This document shows, piece by piece, positions 43,689 to 52,489 of a DNA stretch of 64,000 nt (position 1 is its first letter; every line of letters starts with the position of its first letter). Position numbers and translations under genes: made by a program. This stretch comes from Motiliproteus sp036960175 (GTDB lineage: Bacteria; Pseudomonadota; Gammaproteobacteria; Pseudomonadales; Balneatricaceae), in the NCBI GenBank assembly GCA_036960175.1, contig JBALWH010000014.1:1-64000 (forward strand). Direction: 5' to 3'. The notes beneath the pieces were generated by a model. It saw only the letters and a program-made list of their open reading frames with translations. It made no database searches and was not told the DNA's origin.

Positions 43689-44129
43689 ATGGACAAGTTC
43701 TGGGAAACAAAATCCCTTGAGCAGCTGACTCAGCAGCAGTGGGAATCCCTGTGTGACGGCTGTGGAAAGTGTTGTTTGCATAAGATCGAGGATGAAGACA
43801 CAGAGGAAGTGTTATACACCCGAATCGCCTGTCAGTTGCTTGATATTGATAGCTGCCGCTGTAGTGACTACCCTAATCGTACTCGTCATGTTCCCGAGTG
43901 TCTCCGGCTTAAGCCAGAAGATGTTTCGAGTTTTCACTGGTTGCCGAAAACCTGTGCCTATCGTTTGGTCTCGGAAGGAAAATCGTTGCAGTCTTGGCAT
44001 CCGTTGGTTAGTGGTGAGAGTGGTAGTATTCATCAGGCCGGTATTTCCATCCGTAAGTGGGCGGTTTCCGAGCGGGATGTGAATGAGCGGGATTGGTTTG
44101 ATCATGTGCTGGAAGATGCTGACCTGTAG
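43689..44129 (+). CDS. ycgN: YcgN family protein, putative zinc/iron cluster-binding
   Basis: 146 aa from the ATG at 43689. Cysteine-rich UPF0153/YkgJ-type core: CDGCGKCCLHKIED near residue 22, CRCSDYPNRTRHVPECLRL near 60. Upstream in-frame starts overlap ycgL and look spurious. Binds a metal; role unknown. Ends the housekeeping run. Confidence 0.93.
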   Translation: MDKFWETKSLEQLTQQQWESLCDGCGKCCLHKIEDEDTEEVLYTRIACQLLDIDSCRCSDYPNRTRHVPECLRLKPEDVSSFHWLPKTCAYRLVSEGKSLQSWHPLVSGESGSIHQAGISIRKWAVSERDVNERDWFDHVLEDADL

Positions 44130-44184
44130 TTAGCTATCTTGCTGCTAGGAATCGGCAACAGCGGCCGGACTTGTTCATGCATAA

Positions 44185-44212
44185 AAAAAGGAGCGCCTAG
44201 GCGCTCCTTTTT
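44185..44212. terminator. Bidirectional terminator between ycgN and rpsA
   Basis: Palindromic AAAAAGGAGCGCC-TA-GGCGCTCCTTTTT. A-run before and T-run after, so it can stop transcription from both converging genes. Confidence 0.9.
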
Positions 44213-44238
44213 GTGGTTAATCAGTCTGTAAAGTCAGA

Positions 44239-45915
44239 TTAACGATTTTCCATCTGCTGCTTGATCAGGTCACCGATAGTGGTAGGACCGTCAACACTGG
44301 TCTGTTGCTTATTGAGGTTCTGCATAGCAGATTTCTCTTCGGCAACATCCTTAGCTTTGATAGATAGGCTGATAGAGCGATTCTTACGATCAACGTTGAT
44401 GATCTTAGCTTCGACAGCGTCACCTTCTTTCAGGACGTCTGCAACGCTTTCAACGCGTTCGGTGCTCAGTTCAGAAACTTTCAGGATACCTTCAACACCT
44501 TCGGCCAATTCAACGATAGCAACCTTAGGCTCTACAGTCTTAACGGTGCCGTTGATGATGGTGCCTTTGGCGTTAGCGCTGATGAAGTCGTTGAAAGGGT
44601 CGCCATCCAGTTGCTTGATGCCAAGAGAAATACGCTCTTTCTCTGCATCGATAGACAGGATAACGGCTTCAACTTCTTCGCCTTTCTTGAAGTTGCGCAG
44701 AGCAGCTTCGTTGTCGGCTTCCCAAGAGATATCGGACATGTGTACCAGACCATCCAGATCGCCTTCCAGACCAACGAAGATACCGAAATCGGTGATGGTC
44801 TTGATGGTGCCAGAAACCTTGTCGCCAGAAGTGAACTTCTCAGAGAAGGTTACCCATGGGTTGCCAGAACACTGCTTGATACCCAGGGAAATACGGCGAC
44901 GCTCTTCGTCGACGTCCAGAACCATAACTTCGAGTTCATCACCAACCTGTACAACTTTGGAAGGATGGATGTTCTTGTTAGTCCAGGACATTTCAGATAC
45001 GTGTACCAGACCTTCAACGCCGTCTTCCAGAGAAGCAAAGCAGCCGTAGTCAGTCAGGTTGGTAACAGTTGCCTTAACCTTGAGGTCGGATGGGTAGCGC
45101 TGCTTGATGTCAGCCCATGGATCTTCATGTAGCTGCTTCAGGCCCAGAGACAGACGGCCGGATTCTTGGTCAAATTTGATGACCTTAACAGTGATTTCGT
45201 CACCAGGAGTCAGCATGTCGCTTGGGTGAGAAATTCGCTTCCATGCCATGTCGGTGATGTGTAGCAGGCCGTCAACACCGCCCAGATCTACGAACGCGCC
45301 GTAGTTGGTCAGGTTCTTAACGAAACCTTTAACTTCCATGCCTTCCTGAATGGTGGCCAGAAGTTCATCGCGCTGAACACTGTTAGCTTCTTGTAGAACG
45401 GCACGACGAGATACGACGATGTTGTTGCGTTTAGGATCTAGCTTGATCAGCTTGAATTCCAGTACCTTGCCTTCCAGGTGGTCAACGTCACGAACCGGAC
45501 GTACGTCTACCAGAGAACCCGGCAGGAAGCCTTGGATATTGTTGATCGCAACAGTGAAGCCGCCTTTAACCTTACCGTTGATAACACCGGTAACGGTTTC
45601 TTCAGCGTCAAATGCTTTCTGAAGGTCCAGCCAGGTTTCAGCACGCTTGGCTTTTTCGCGAGAAAGTTTGGTCTCACCGAAACCGTCTTCTACCGCTTCC
45701 AAAGCTACGCAGACGTCATCACCAATTTTAATTTCTAGTTCGCCATTGGCGCCCAGGAATTGAATGCGAGGAATAACAGCTTCAGATTTCAGACCAGCGT
45801 TAACAGTAACCCAGTCAGCATCGATATCGATGACAGAACCAGTTACCAGAGAACCTGGCTTCATGTCGATTTCTTTTAGGGATTCTTCAAAAAGATCAGC
45901 AAAGCTTTCGCTCAT
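44239..45915 (-). CDS. rpsA: 30S ribosomal protein S1
   Basis: 558 aa with six S1/OB-fold repeats, each ending in the DxExxRxSLxxKQ type signature (for example DVDEERRRISLGIKQ and DAEKERISLGIKQ), the usual size for gammaproteobacteria. ATG at 45915, AAGGA 8 nt upstream. Binds mRNA for translation initiation and is essential. The leader (45916-46080) is about 160 nt, which in relatives mediates autoregulation. Confidence 0.97.
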   Translation of the reverse strand: MSESFADLFEESLKEIDMKPGSLVTGSVIDIDADWVTVNAGLKSEAVIPRIQFLGANGELEIKIGDDVCVALEAVEDGFGETKLSREKAKRAETWLDLQKAFDAEETVTGVINGKVKGGFTVAINNIQGFLPGSLVDVRPVRDVDHLEGKVLEFKLIKLDPKRNNIVVSRRAVLQEANSVQRDELLATIQEGMEVKGFVKNLTNYGAFVDLGGVDGLLHITDMAWKRISHPSDMLTPGDEITVKVIKFDQESGRLSLGLKQLHEDPWADIKQRYPSDLKVKATVTNLTDYGCFASLEDGVEGLVHVSEMSWTNKNIHPSKVVQVGDELEVMVLDVDEERRRISLGIKQCSGNPWVTFSEKFTSGDKVSGTIKTITDFGIFVGLEGDLDGLVHMSDISWEADNEAALRNFKKGEEVEAVILSIDAEKERISLGIKQLDGDPFNDFISANAKGTIINGTVKTVEPKVAIVELAEGVEGILKVSELSTERVESVADVLKEGDAVEAKIINVDRKNRSISLSIKAKDVAEEKSAMQNLNKQQTSVDGPTTIGDLIKQQMENR

Positions 45916-46099
45916 GTTTTTTCCTTGGGTATCGGAAGAGGTCCGATCACCACTTTTTAAGCCTGTAATACCAGCAATTACAGAGCAGTTAGGTCAGTAC
46001 GCTTCGCACCAGCTGGTTGTAAGGTGATCTAGCGTGGGTCAAAAGAGCGCAAATTATACAGTAGAACCAGCTTTAACTATAGACCTATTTGCTCGATTT

Positions 46100-46888
46100 T
46101 TAACCTTTAAGGAGGATATTTATGCGTCCGTTGAGGGCGTGCAGGCACGGGGAGCGAATAGCTTGTAGATCCTCCATTAATAGCTTGGATAGGGTGGAGT
46201 TATCGTCACCACGGAGATACTTCAGTACTTTTTTCTCTTCCGTGCGGCTGTTGGCGATAATGCCGATGCTGTCACCTATGCAAAAAGCGTACGCTGGCAG
46301 GTGGGTCGAGATTAATAGATCCTTCTGTGACTCGTCAAACACCAGTTGGTATTTTCGTAGCGTGGTCAGATACACGTTAGCCGAATCCAGCGCCATGGCC
46401 TCTTTTTGGAAACCTGTGAAGCGTTCAGCGTCTTTAGAATCCTCCAGATAGCTTTGTAATTCCTTTATAGCTCGCTCTTTTTCTTCGTGCAGCATTCTGG
46501 GTGCAAAACGCTCATTGGTATCTTTGTAGCGGGTTAGTAGGGCTATTTCTTCTGTCTGCTTACCTATCTTCCGCTGCAGGTTAGCCATTTCTCTTACCAG
46601 TAATTCTTTTTCTTTACTCAATGAAATAATAATTTTATCGCTGGCGGATAGCTTTTCTTCGCCAAAGGTTGGGGCTAGTTGCTGCTGCCCATCCACTCCG
46701 GTGCTGGAACCGTCTGCAGCAGGGGCCCCCCCAGGCGTTACTATGCTGCCGAAATCAGCCAGACTTTCAATGTTCTCCTCGTGGACATCCTCAACTGCGA
46801 TGGCTAGAAAGTAACCGCCTATGCCAAGGGCTGATAGTAGTGCCAATCCAACGGTTCCGAGAACAATTGATTTGCTGTTTATTTCCAT
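46100..46888 (-). CDS. Membrane-anchored coiled-coil protein, unknown
   Basis: 262 aa. One N-terminal helix (SIVLGTVGLALLSALGIGGYFLA, about 6-28), then a Gly/Ala-rich linker and a coiled coil at about 78-150 (EKELLVREMANLQRKIGKQTEE..), and a C-terminal periplasmic domain containing two Cys (AFCIGD and SPCLHAL) that may pair. Unrecognised. Lies between rpsA and prc on the same strand, 86 bp after prc. Confidence 0.65.
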   Translation of the reverse strand: MEINSKSIVLGTVGLALLSALGIGGYFLAIAVEDVHEENIESLADFGSIVTPGGAPAADGSSTGVDGQQQLAPTFGEEKLSASDKIIISLSKEKELLVREMANLQRKIGKQTEEIALLTRYKDTNERFAPRMLHEEKERAIKELQSYLEDSKDAERFTGFQKEAMALDSANVYLTTLRKYQLVFDESQKDLLISTHLPAYAFCIGDSIGIIANSRTEEKKVLKYLRGDDNSTLSKLLMEDLQAIRSPCLHALNGRINILLKG

Positions 46889-46974
46889 ATCGCGATAGAA
46901 CTCAGGTGCCCAAGCCAGCAGGTGCTGGCAGGAGGTTTAAGTGGCTTATTGTTAGAAGCAGGGTATCGAGTTTG

Positions 46975-49047
46975 TCAGTGGGCCGCCATTTTGACTAGAT
47001 CTAGTAGTACCCGGCCACTTTCTGTTAACAGAACGTCATTATAGGGGCTGTCATGCTTAGTGGTACTAGGCTTTTCCATATCTGACAGGGAAGCTAGTGG
47101 TTCTTGATGTTTGGCTAGTCGGCGACGGTTTTCAAGATCGAGTTTCCAGCGCTCGTCCTGGTCTCGGATACGACGGACTTCCTGCTCATTGAGAGGTACT
47201 TTCTGCTGCAGTCGGCGTTGCTTCAGGTAGTCAATTTGTTCCAATATAGCGATGAAATCGGGTTCGTCGTCGATTCGTTGCTGGTGTGCTTGCTGAAGTG
47301 GTCCGAGTAGGTGATTGAATTCCGGAAAGTTCAGGTGGGGAATCGGTTTGACCTGGTCCCATGGCAGAGCGCCTTTGGATGTGCTTTCACCAATGACTTC
47401 AGGGTCATAGGCAGAAGGTAGCGCAATATGAGGGGCTACCCCTTTGTTTTGTGTGCTGTCCCCAGAAATTCGATAAAATTTAGCGCGGGTTAGCTTCAGT
47501 TGTCCGTAATTCAAAGGGTGCATCACTTGCACGGTGCCTTTGCCAAAGGTCTGGCTGCCAATAATGATACCGCGGTTGTAGTCTTTGATGGCGCCAGCAA
47601 AAATCTCCGAGGCTGAGGCGCTGAGACGATTCACTAAAATGGCCATGGGGATGTCGTAGTGTTTCGGGTCTTCGTCAAATTCAACCCGGATTTGCCCCCA
47701 AGAGTCTTTGATCTGTACGACCGGTCCCTGGGTGATAAACAGGCCCGCCAGGTCCACAGATTCTCTTAATGAACCGCCGCTATTGTTGCGTAAATCAATA
47801 ATCAGGCCTTCGATGTCTTCGGCGAGTAGCTCATTGAGCAGTCGTTCCACGTCACGGGTGGTGCTGCGATAATTAGGATCGCCGTTTCTCCAAGCCTCAA
47901 AGTCCACGTAGAAGGTGGGGATGGTAATCAAGCCCAGTTTGCGGAGCTGACCATCGGTGTCAATTTCGACGATTTTCTTGCTAGCGGCCTGTTCTTCCAA
48001 TTTGACTTGGTTGCGGACGATAGTGACTTTTTTGCTGATACTGTTTTCGCTACCAGCAGGAATGATTTGAAGCCGCACAGTGCTGCCTTTGGGGCCACGA
48101 ATAAGATCTACCACTTCATCCAAGCGCCAGCCGATAACATCCACGATCTCGCCGTCTTCTCCCTGGCCGACACCAGTGATTAGGTCTGAGGGATGAACTT
48201 GGCCGCTTTTATCAGCCGGGCCTGCGGGCACTAGTTTGATAATCTTGGTGTTTTCATCTTCGGTTTGCAGTACTGCCCCGATACCTTCGAGGGACAAACG
48301 CATGTCGATATTGAAGTTCTCGGATTTACGTGGTGTGAAATACTGTGTGTGTGGGCCATACAGGCTAGACAATGCGTTGCTATAAGTCAGAAATACGTCG
48401 TCACTGTTAAGCTGATAAATGCGATTTACCTGGTTGCTGTAACGCTTGAGCAACAAGTCCTCAGTTTTTCCTGATTCTTTTTCCGATAACTTAAAGGTTA
48501 AAACGGTGCTTTTTAAACGTTTACGCCAAAGATCATCCAGCTGCTGGGTGCTTGTTGCCCACGTTGATTCACTGCGATCGGTTTCTAATTCTTCTACGCG
48601 ATTAAAATCAAAACTGTCCAGGCCGTTTTTCACTCGGCTCAGTAGATATTCCAGACGTTCCTGCTGACGGATCTGGTAACGGTTAAAGACCTTAAACGCA
48701 AAGCTCAGATCGGCATTGATCAAGCCATCATCCAATTGGAAACGAGAACTCTCAAACTCTTCGATATCCTCTGCCAAAAAGTAGAGTTTGTTTTTATCTA
48801 GGCGTTCAAGGTAAGTATCAAAGAGTTTGGATGAAAACTCATCATCGATAAGCATCTTTCGATAATGTCCTAGCCTCAGGGCTTTCGCTATGGACTGTAC
48901 CGTTTGCTGATGATTCAGCGTCGGGCTAAGCTGCGGCAATTCTTGTACTTCTACCTTGGCGTTGGCTGGCTGCAATGAGGGCATTAGCAGGGCTGCCGAG
49001 AATGACAGGACAAGGGACAGTTTTTGAGTTCGTTTTTTTGTTTGCAT
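46975..49047 (-). CDS. prc: Carboxy-terminal processing protease (Tsp)
   Basis: 690 aa, close to E. coli Prc. Sec signal (LSLVLSFSAALLMPSLQPANA), N-terminal helical region, PDZ about 235-330 (EGIGAVLQTEDENTKIIKLV), S41 serine-protease domain with catalytic Ser in NRLSASASEIFAGAIKDY (about 460) and following Lys in GKGTVQ, and the C-terminal DUF3340-like tail. Degrades periplasmic and ssrA-tagged proteins. Confidence 0.95.
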   Translation of the reverse strand: MQTKKRTQKLSLVLSFSAALLMPSLQPANAKVEVQELPQLSPTLNHQQTVQSIAKALRLGHYRKMLIDDEFSSKLFDTYLERLDKNKLYFLAEDIEEFESSRFQLDDGLINADLSFAFKVFNRYQIRQQERLEYLLSRVKNGLDSFDFNRVEELETDRSESTWATSTQQLDDLWRKRLKSTVLTFKLSEKESGKTEDLLLKRYSNQVNRIYQLNSDDVFLTYSNALSSLYGPHTQYFTPRKSENFNIDMRLSLEGIGAVLQTEDENTKIIKLVPAGPADKSGQVHPSDLITGVGQGEDGEIVDVIGWRLDEVVDLIRGPKGSTVRLQIIPAGSENSISKKVTIVRNQVKLEEQAASKKIVEIDTDGQLRKLGLITIPTFYVDFEAWRNGDPNYRSTTRDVERLLNELLAEDIEGLIIDLRNNSGGSLRESVDLAGLFITQGPVVQIKDSWGQIRVEFDEDPKHYDIPMAILVNRLSASASEIFAGAIKDYNRGIIIGSQTFGKGTVQVMHPLNYGQLKLTRAKFYRISGDSTQNKGVAPHIALPSAYDPEVIGESTSKGALPWDQVKPIPHLNFPEFNHLLGPLQQAHQQRIDDEPDFIAILEQIDYLKQRRLQQKVPLNEQEVRRIRDQDERWKLDLENRRRLAKHQEPLASLSDMEKPSTTKHDSPYNDVLLTESGRVLLDLVKMAAH

Positions 49048-49223
49048 AGATATCAGTGCTTCAGGCTTTGTCTTTTATGAATGTTTATGTGACAAGAACA
49101 ATTAGTTCGCAGTTCCATCTGATGCATAAGTATAGCCATCGGGCTATCATTTGTATGCCTTTGGATTTACGTTGTACCTAGTGAGTGTAGCCTCATTTTT
49201 CAGGGGCTTGGATAACAATCGAT

Positions 49224-49742
49224 TTGTTAAATGGTGGTGTTAACTTGATAGCTAAGTGTTTAAAGGTTTGTCTATCTATATCGCTGATGTTTTTGTTGGG
49301 ATGTAGTCTGGATGTGGAAGATCGAGTGGAGAAGTTACGCTTGCTGTCAGAGGCTAATCTGAAGGCTGGGCAGGCATTTCTGGAAAAGAATAGTCGCAAC
49401 CCTGAGGTAGAGGTCACCGCTAGCGGTCTGCAGTATCGAATTATTCGTACGGGCGATGGCGAACAGCCCAAGGCCAGTGATCGGGTTAGGGTTCATTATC
49501 GGGGTGCCCTCATTGATGGTACTCAGTTTGATAGCTCTTATGATCGAGGTGAGGCAGCGGTGTTTCCGGTCAGTCGCCTTATTCCCGGTTGGACTGAGGG
49601 CTTGCAGCTGATGAAAGAAGGCGGGCACTGGCAGCTATTTGTCCCCTCGAACCTGGCCTATGGTAAAAAAAGCCCATCGCCTTCGATTCCTACCAGTTCA
49701 ACACTGATCTTTGAGTTGGAGCTGATAGCGATTGAGCCCTGA
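49224..49742 (+). CDS. FKBP-type peptidyl-prolyl isomerase lipoprotein
   Basis: About 172 aa. Start uncertain: TTG at 49224, or TTG at 49245 giving a cleaner signal (MIAKCLKVCLSISLMFLLGC). Lipobox FLLGC (Cys about 26 of the long form). The FKBP domain is at about 85-172 with VRVHYRGALIDGTQFDSSYDRG and VFPVSRLIPGWTEGLQLMKEGG, as in FklB/Mip. A short N-terminal helix that could dimerise precedes it. Presumably an outer-membrane-anchored periplasmic folding helper. Confidence 0.87.
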   Translation: MLNGGVNLIAKCLKVCLSISLMFLLGCSLDVEDRVEKLRLLSEANLKAGQAFLEKNSRNPEVEVTASGLQYRIIRTGDGEQPKASDRVRVHYRGALIDGTQFDSSYDRGEAAVFPVSRLIPGWTEGLQLMKEGGHWQLFVPSNLAYGKKSPSPSIPTSSTLIFELELIAIEP

Positions 49743-49783
49743 CAGGCTTTGTTGTAATTGTATAACCGGGCAAGGGATATCTG

Positions 49784-51064
49784 ATGTCTACGACTGTTTT
49801 TAATGATGGCATGCTGCAATTTATAGCGCAGTCGCCAACACCTTTTCATGCTGTGGCTGTGATGAAACAGCGGTTATTGGACGCTGGCTTTAGCGAATTA
49901 ATCGAGCGGGATCCTTGGAGTCTGGATTGTGCCGGGCGTTACTTTGTCAGCCGTAACGATTCTTCCATTATCGCTTTTGTGCTACCCCCTGAGGGGCAGC
50001 TGGCGGCGCAGGGGTTTCGCATGGTGGGGGCTCATACAGACAGCCCTTGCTTAAAGGTCAAACCGCATCCGGAGATAAGCAGTAACGGCTATTTTCAACT
50101 CGGTGTTGAAGTCTACGGTGGCGCTTTGCTGAACCCTTGGTTTGATCGGGATTTGTCGTTAGCAGGGCGGGCCTGTTATATGGATGATAGCGGCCAGCTG
50201 CAGCATGCATTGATTGATTATCAGCAGCCAGTGGCCGTTATTCCCAGTCTTGCCATTCATTTGGATCGTGATGCCAACAAGAACCACAGCGTTAATCCGC
50301 AGAAACATTTGCCGGTGATACTGAGTATCGGTGACGAGCAGGAAGACCTGCGAACGTTGCTGCTGGCACGGTTGCAGGGGCAGGGGGTGAAAACGGAGAA
50401 ACTGCTAGATTATGAACTGTTCCTCTATGACACTCAGCCGCCCGCGACTGTAGGTCTCAATCAGGATTTCATCGCCGCTGCCCGGCTAGATAATTTGCTC
50501 AGTTGTTATGTGGGTCTACAGAGTCTTCTGGATTGCGGCCAACAGCGCGGCGCGATGTTAGTCTGTAATGATCATGAGGAAGTGGGTAGCGTCTCGGCGG
50601 CAGGTGCAGACGGACCTTTTTTGCAGACGGTTTTGGAGCGAATTGCCCCAGGCATTGAAGTAAGAAGCCAGATGCTGGCGAATTCGGTGCTGATTTCAGC
50701 TGACAATGCCCACGGTATTCATCCCAATTTTTCCGATAAGCACGATGCTAACCACGGTCCGCTGCTCAATGGTGGCCCCGTGATTAAGGTTAATGCCAAT
50801 CAGCGCTATGCCACGAACAGTGAGACCAGCGCTTTATTCCGCTATCTGGCTGAGCAGGAAGGGGTGCCGGTACAGACATTTACCGTACGCTCGGATATGG
50901 CTTGCGGTAGCACAATAGGACCTTTAACGGCGGCCAAGATTGGTGTGTCTGCGCTGGATATAGGGGTTCCAACATTTGCCATGCATTCTATCCGTGAACT
51001 GGCCGGCAGTGAAGATGCCGCCAATCTCTATAAGGTGCTGAAGCGTTTTATGACGGAGAGCTGA
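49784..51064 (+). CDS. apeB: M18 aspartyl aminopeptidase
   Basis: 426 aa. Metal ligands and catalytic residues are visible in MVGAHTDSPCLKVKP (His, Asp), AARLDNLLS, CNDHEEVGS (Glu pair) and the final His in PTFAMHSIREL. Cytoplasmic dinuclear zinc peptidase removing N-terminal Asp/Glu. Full length, intact. Confidence 0.95.
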   Translation: MSTTVFNDGMLQFIAQSPTPFHAVAVMKQRLLDAGFSELIERDPWSLDCAGRYFVSRNDSSIIAFVLPPEGQLAAQGFRMVGAHTDSPCLKVKPHPEISSNGYFQLGVEVYGGALLNPWFDRDLSLAGRACYMDDSGQLQHALIDYQQPVAVIPSLAIHLDRDANKNHSVNPQKHLPVILSIGDEQEDLRTLLLARLQGQGVKTEKLLDYELFLYDTQPPATVGLNQDFIAAARLDNLLSCYVGLQSLLDCGQQRGAMLVCNDHEEVGSVSAAGADGPFLQTVLERIAPGIEVRSQMLANSVLISADNAHGIHPNFSDKHDANHGPLLNGGPVIKVNANQRYATNSETSALFRYLAEQEGVPVQTFTVRSDMACGSTIGPLTAAKIGVSALDIGVPTFAMHSIRELAGSEDAANLYKVLKRFMTES

Positions 51065-51135
51065 AACGGAATGGCCTCTCAGATCCTAAGAGGCGCCGAA
51101 ATGTGGCCCGCTGATATGTCAGATTAACTAAGCGC

Positions 51136-51414
51136 TTAATTGTTGAGCCAGTGCATCGTCATAAGGACGAATAGCAGGTAGGCAACTAGGCTAGAGGGTA
51201 CTGCTTTTTCAGCCAATGGGTTGTTTGTTTCCCGCAGCTTAGCAGCAATAATCAGCGCTCCAGAAACCAAAGCCATCAGGCCGGAGGCGAATAGATAACC
51301 CGCAATGGGCCTTGATAGCGGCAGCTGACCCAGCAATGATAAGGCAAAGATGACGGTCGCCGTAGCTAGAGAAATATAGCCTAGTACACGAATCCAGATG
51401 GCCGATACCTGCAT
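51136..51414 (-). CDS. Small multi-pass membrane protein
   Basis: 92 aa with three probable helices (IRVLGYISLATATVIFALSLL, IAGYLFASGLMALVSGALII, SSLVAYLLFVLMTMHWL). AAGGAG before the ATG. No family recognised. Sits 20 bp after a UPF0178 gene on the same strand. Confidence 0.65.
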   Translation of the reverse strand: MQVSAIWIRVLGYISLATATVIFALSLLGQLPLSRPIAGYLFASGLMALVSGALIIAAKLRETNNPLAEKAVPSSLVAYLLFVLMTMHWLNN

Positions 51415-51434
51415 CGGTTGACTCCTTGTTGTAG

Positions 51435-51881
51435 CTACAGATTTTGCGCTAATAAACGGTCCAGTTGATTAGCAAAATTTTGGCGATCTTTGGGGCCGAG
51501 GGTCGCTGGTCCCGATGTTTGAACACCGCTGCTCCTCAGGGTTTCCATAAAGTCTCGCATGTTTAAGCGTTGACGAATGTTTTCTTCTGTATAGAGCTCG
51601 CCCCTTGGATTAAGGGCGATGGCGTTCTTTTCGATCACTTCTGCGGCCAGCGGAATATCGGCAGTGATAACCAGATCATCCGCATCGCAGTGCTGGACAA
51701 TATGATTGTCAGCCACGTCGAAACCCGCAGAGACACGCACCGAGCTAATTACTTTTGAAGGTGGGGTCGATAGTGCTTGGTTGGCGACCAGTATCAGCTC
51801 GATCTGTACCCTTTCGGCTGCTCGAAACAGAATTTCCTTGATTACGTTTGGACAGGCATCGGCGTCAACCCAGATTTTCAC
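51435..51881 (-). CDS. yaiI: YaiI/YqxD family (UPF0178) protein
   Basis: 148 aa, GTG start at 51881 with AAGGT upstream. Family features: MKIWVDADACPNVIKEIL at the start (PIN-like Asp), FDVADNHIVQHCDADDLVITADIPLAAEV in the middle. Nuclease-like fold, function unknown. Confidence 0.93.
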   Translation of the reverse strand: MKIWVDADACPNVIKEILFRAAERVQIELILVANQALSTPPSKVISSVRVSAGFDVADNHIVQHCDADDLVITADIPLAAEVIEKNAIALNPRGELYTEENIRQRLNMRDFMETLRSSGVQTSGPATLGPKDRQNFANQLDRLLAQNL

Positions 51882-52489
51882 TAATGTTACCTTCTATCGT
51901 TAATGTCCAGAGTGGTGGCCAGCATACACCCTTGATTGGGAAATGTTGATGGTACACATGGAAGTTGAATTCGAGGGCCTCTTTATTGTATTAAGGTATA
52001 AATGGATTTAGTAACTTATTTAATACCTTAGATAATGACTAGTTTAATTAAACTCAAATCTTGGCTGTGAGGTTTGTCATTATATTTTGCGATGTTGCTG
52101 TGCGGTGTTTTTGAGTGGGCGTTAAATATTATAGGCAGAGGGAGTATAAATTGCATTCAAAACAGCGGCTTGAGATATATCATTTATTGCGCTAAATGGT
52201 CGGGACTGCCTGTCAATAAATGACTATTACGTCTGTTTTCGGTGTTTGATTTAGATCTTATTTAGGGCTGATTTAACTAGGATTTTGCAAAACCAGACCG
52301 AATTGATCGGGATCAATTCGTTAAAAGCACAGAGGTTTAATATAAATTCCGGCTCATCGGATAACCCTCCTGTTCATGATTCAGTGAACGATCGGTGAAA
52401 GGAAAGAAATCATGACTGGGCCAAAGTTCTCACCTTTTTTAAAAATGTAACACTAGGTGATTAAGATTCCCAAAGGAGGTCACCATCAA
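51882..52489. other. nirS upstream region
   Basis: About 600 bp, AT-rich in its first 300 bp, no ORF. Contains the FNR box at 52303 with a -10-like TAATAT at 52338-52343, spaced as for a class II FNR promoter, and a leader of about 140 nt before nirS. Confidence 0.55.
52303..52316. promoter_or_regulatory. FNR/DNR box of nirS
   Basis: Perfect TTGAT-CGGG-ATCAA inside a larger perfect palindrome (52299-52320). The TAATAT hexamer at 52338 is about 29 bp from its centre, as for a class II site at -41.5. Confidence 0.85.
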
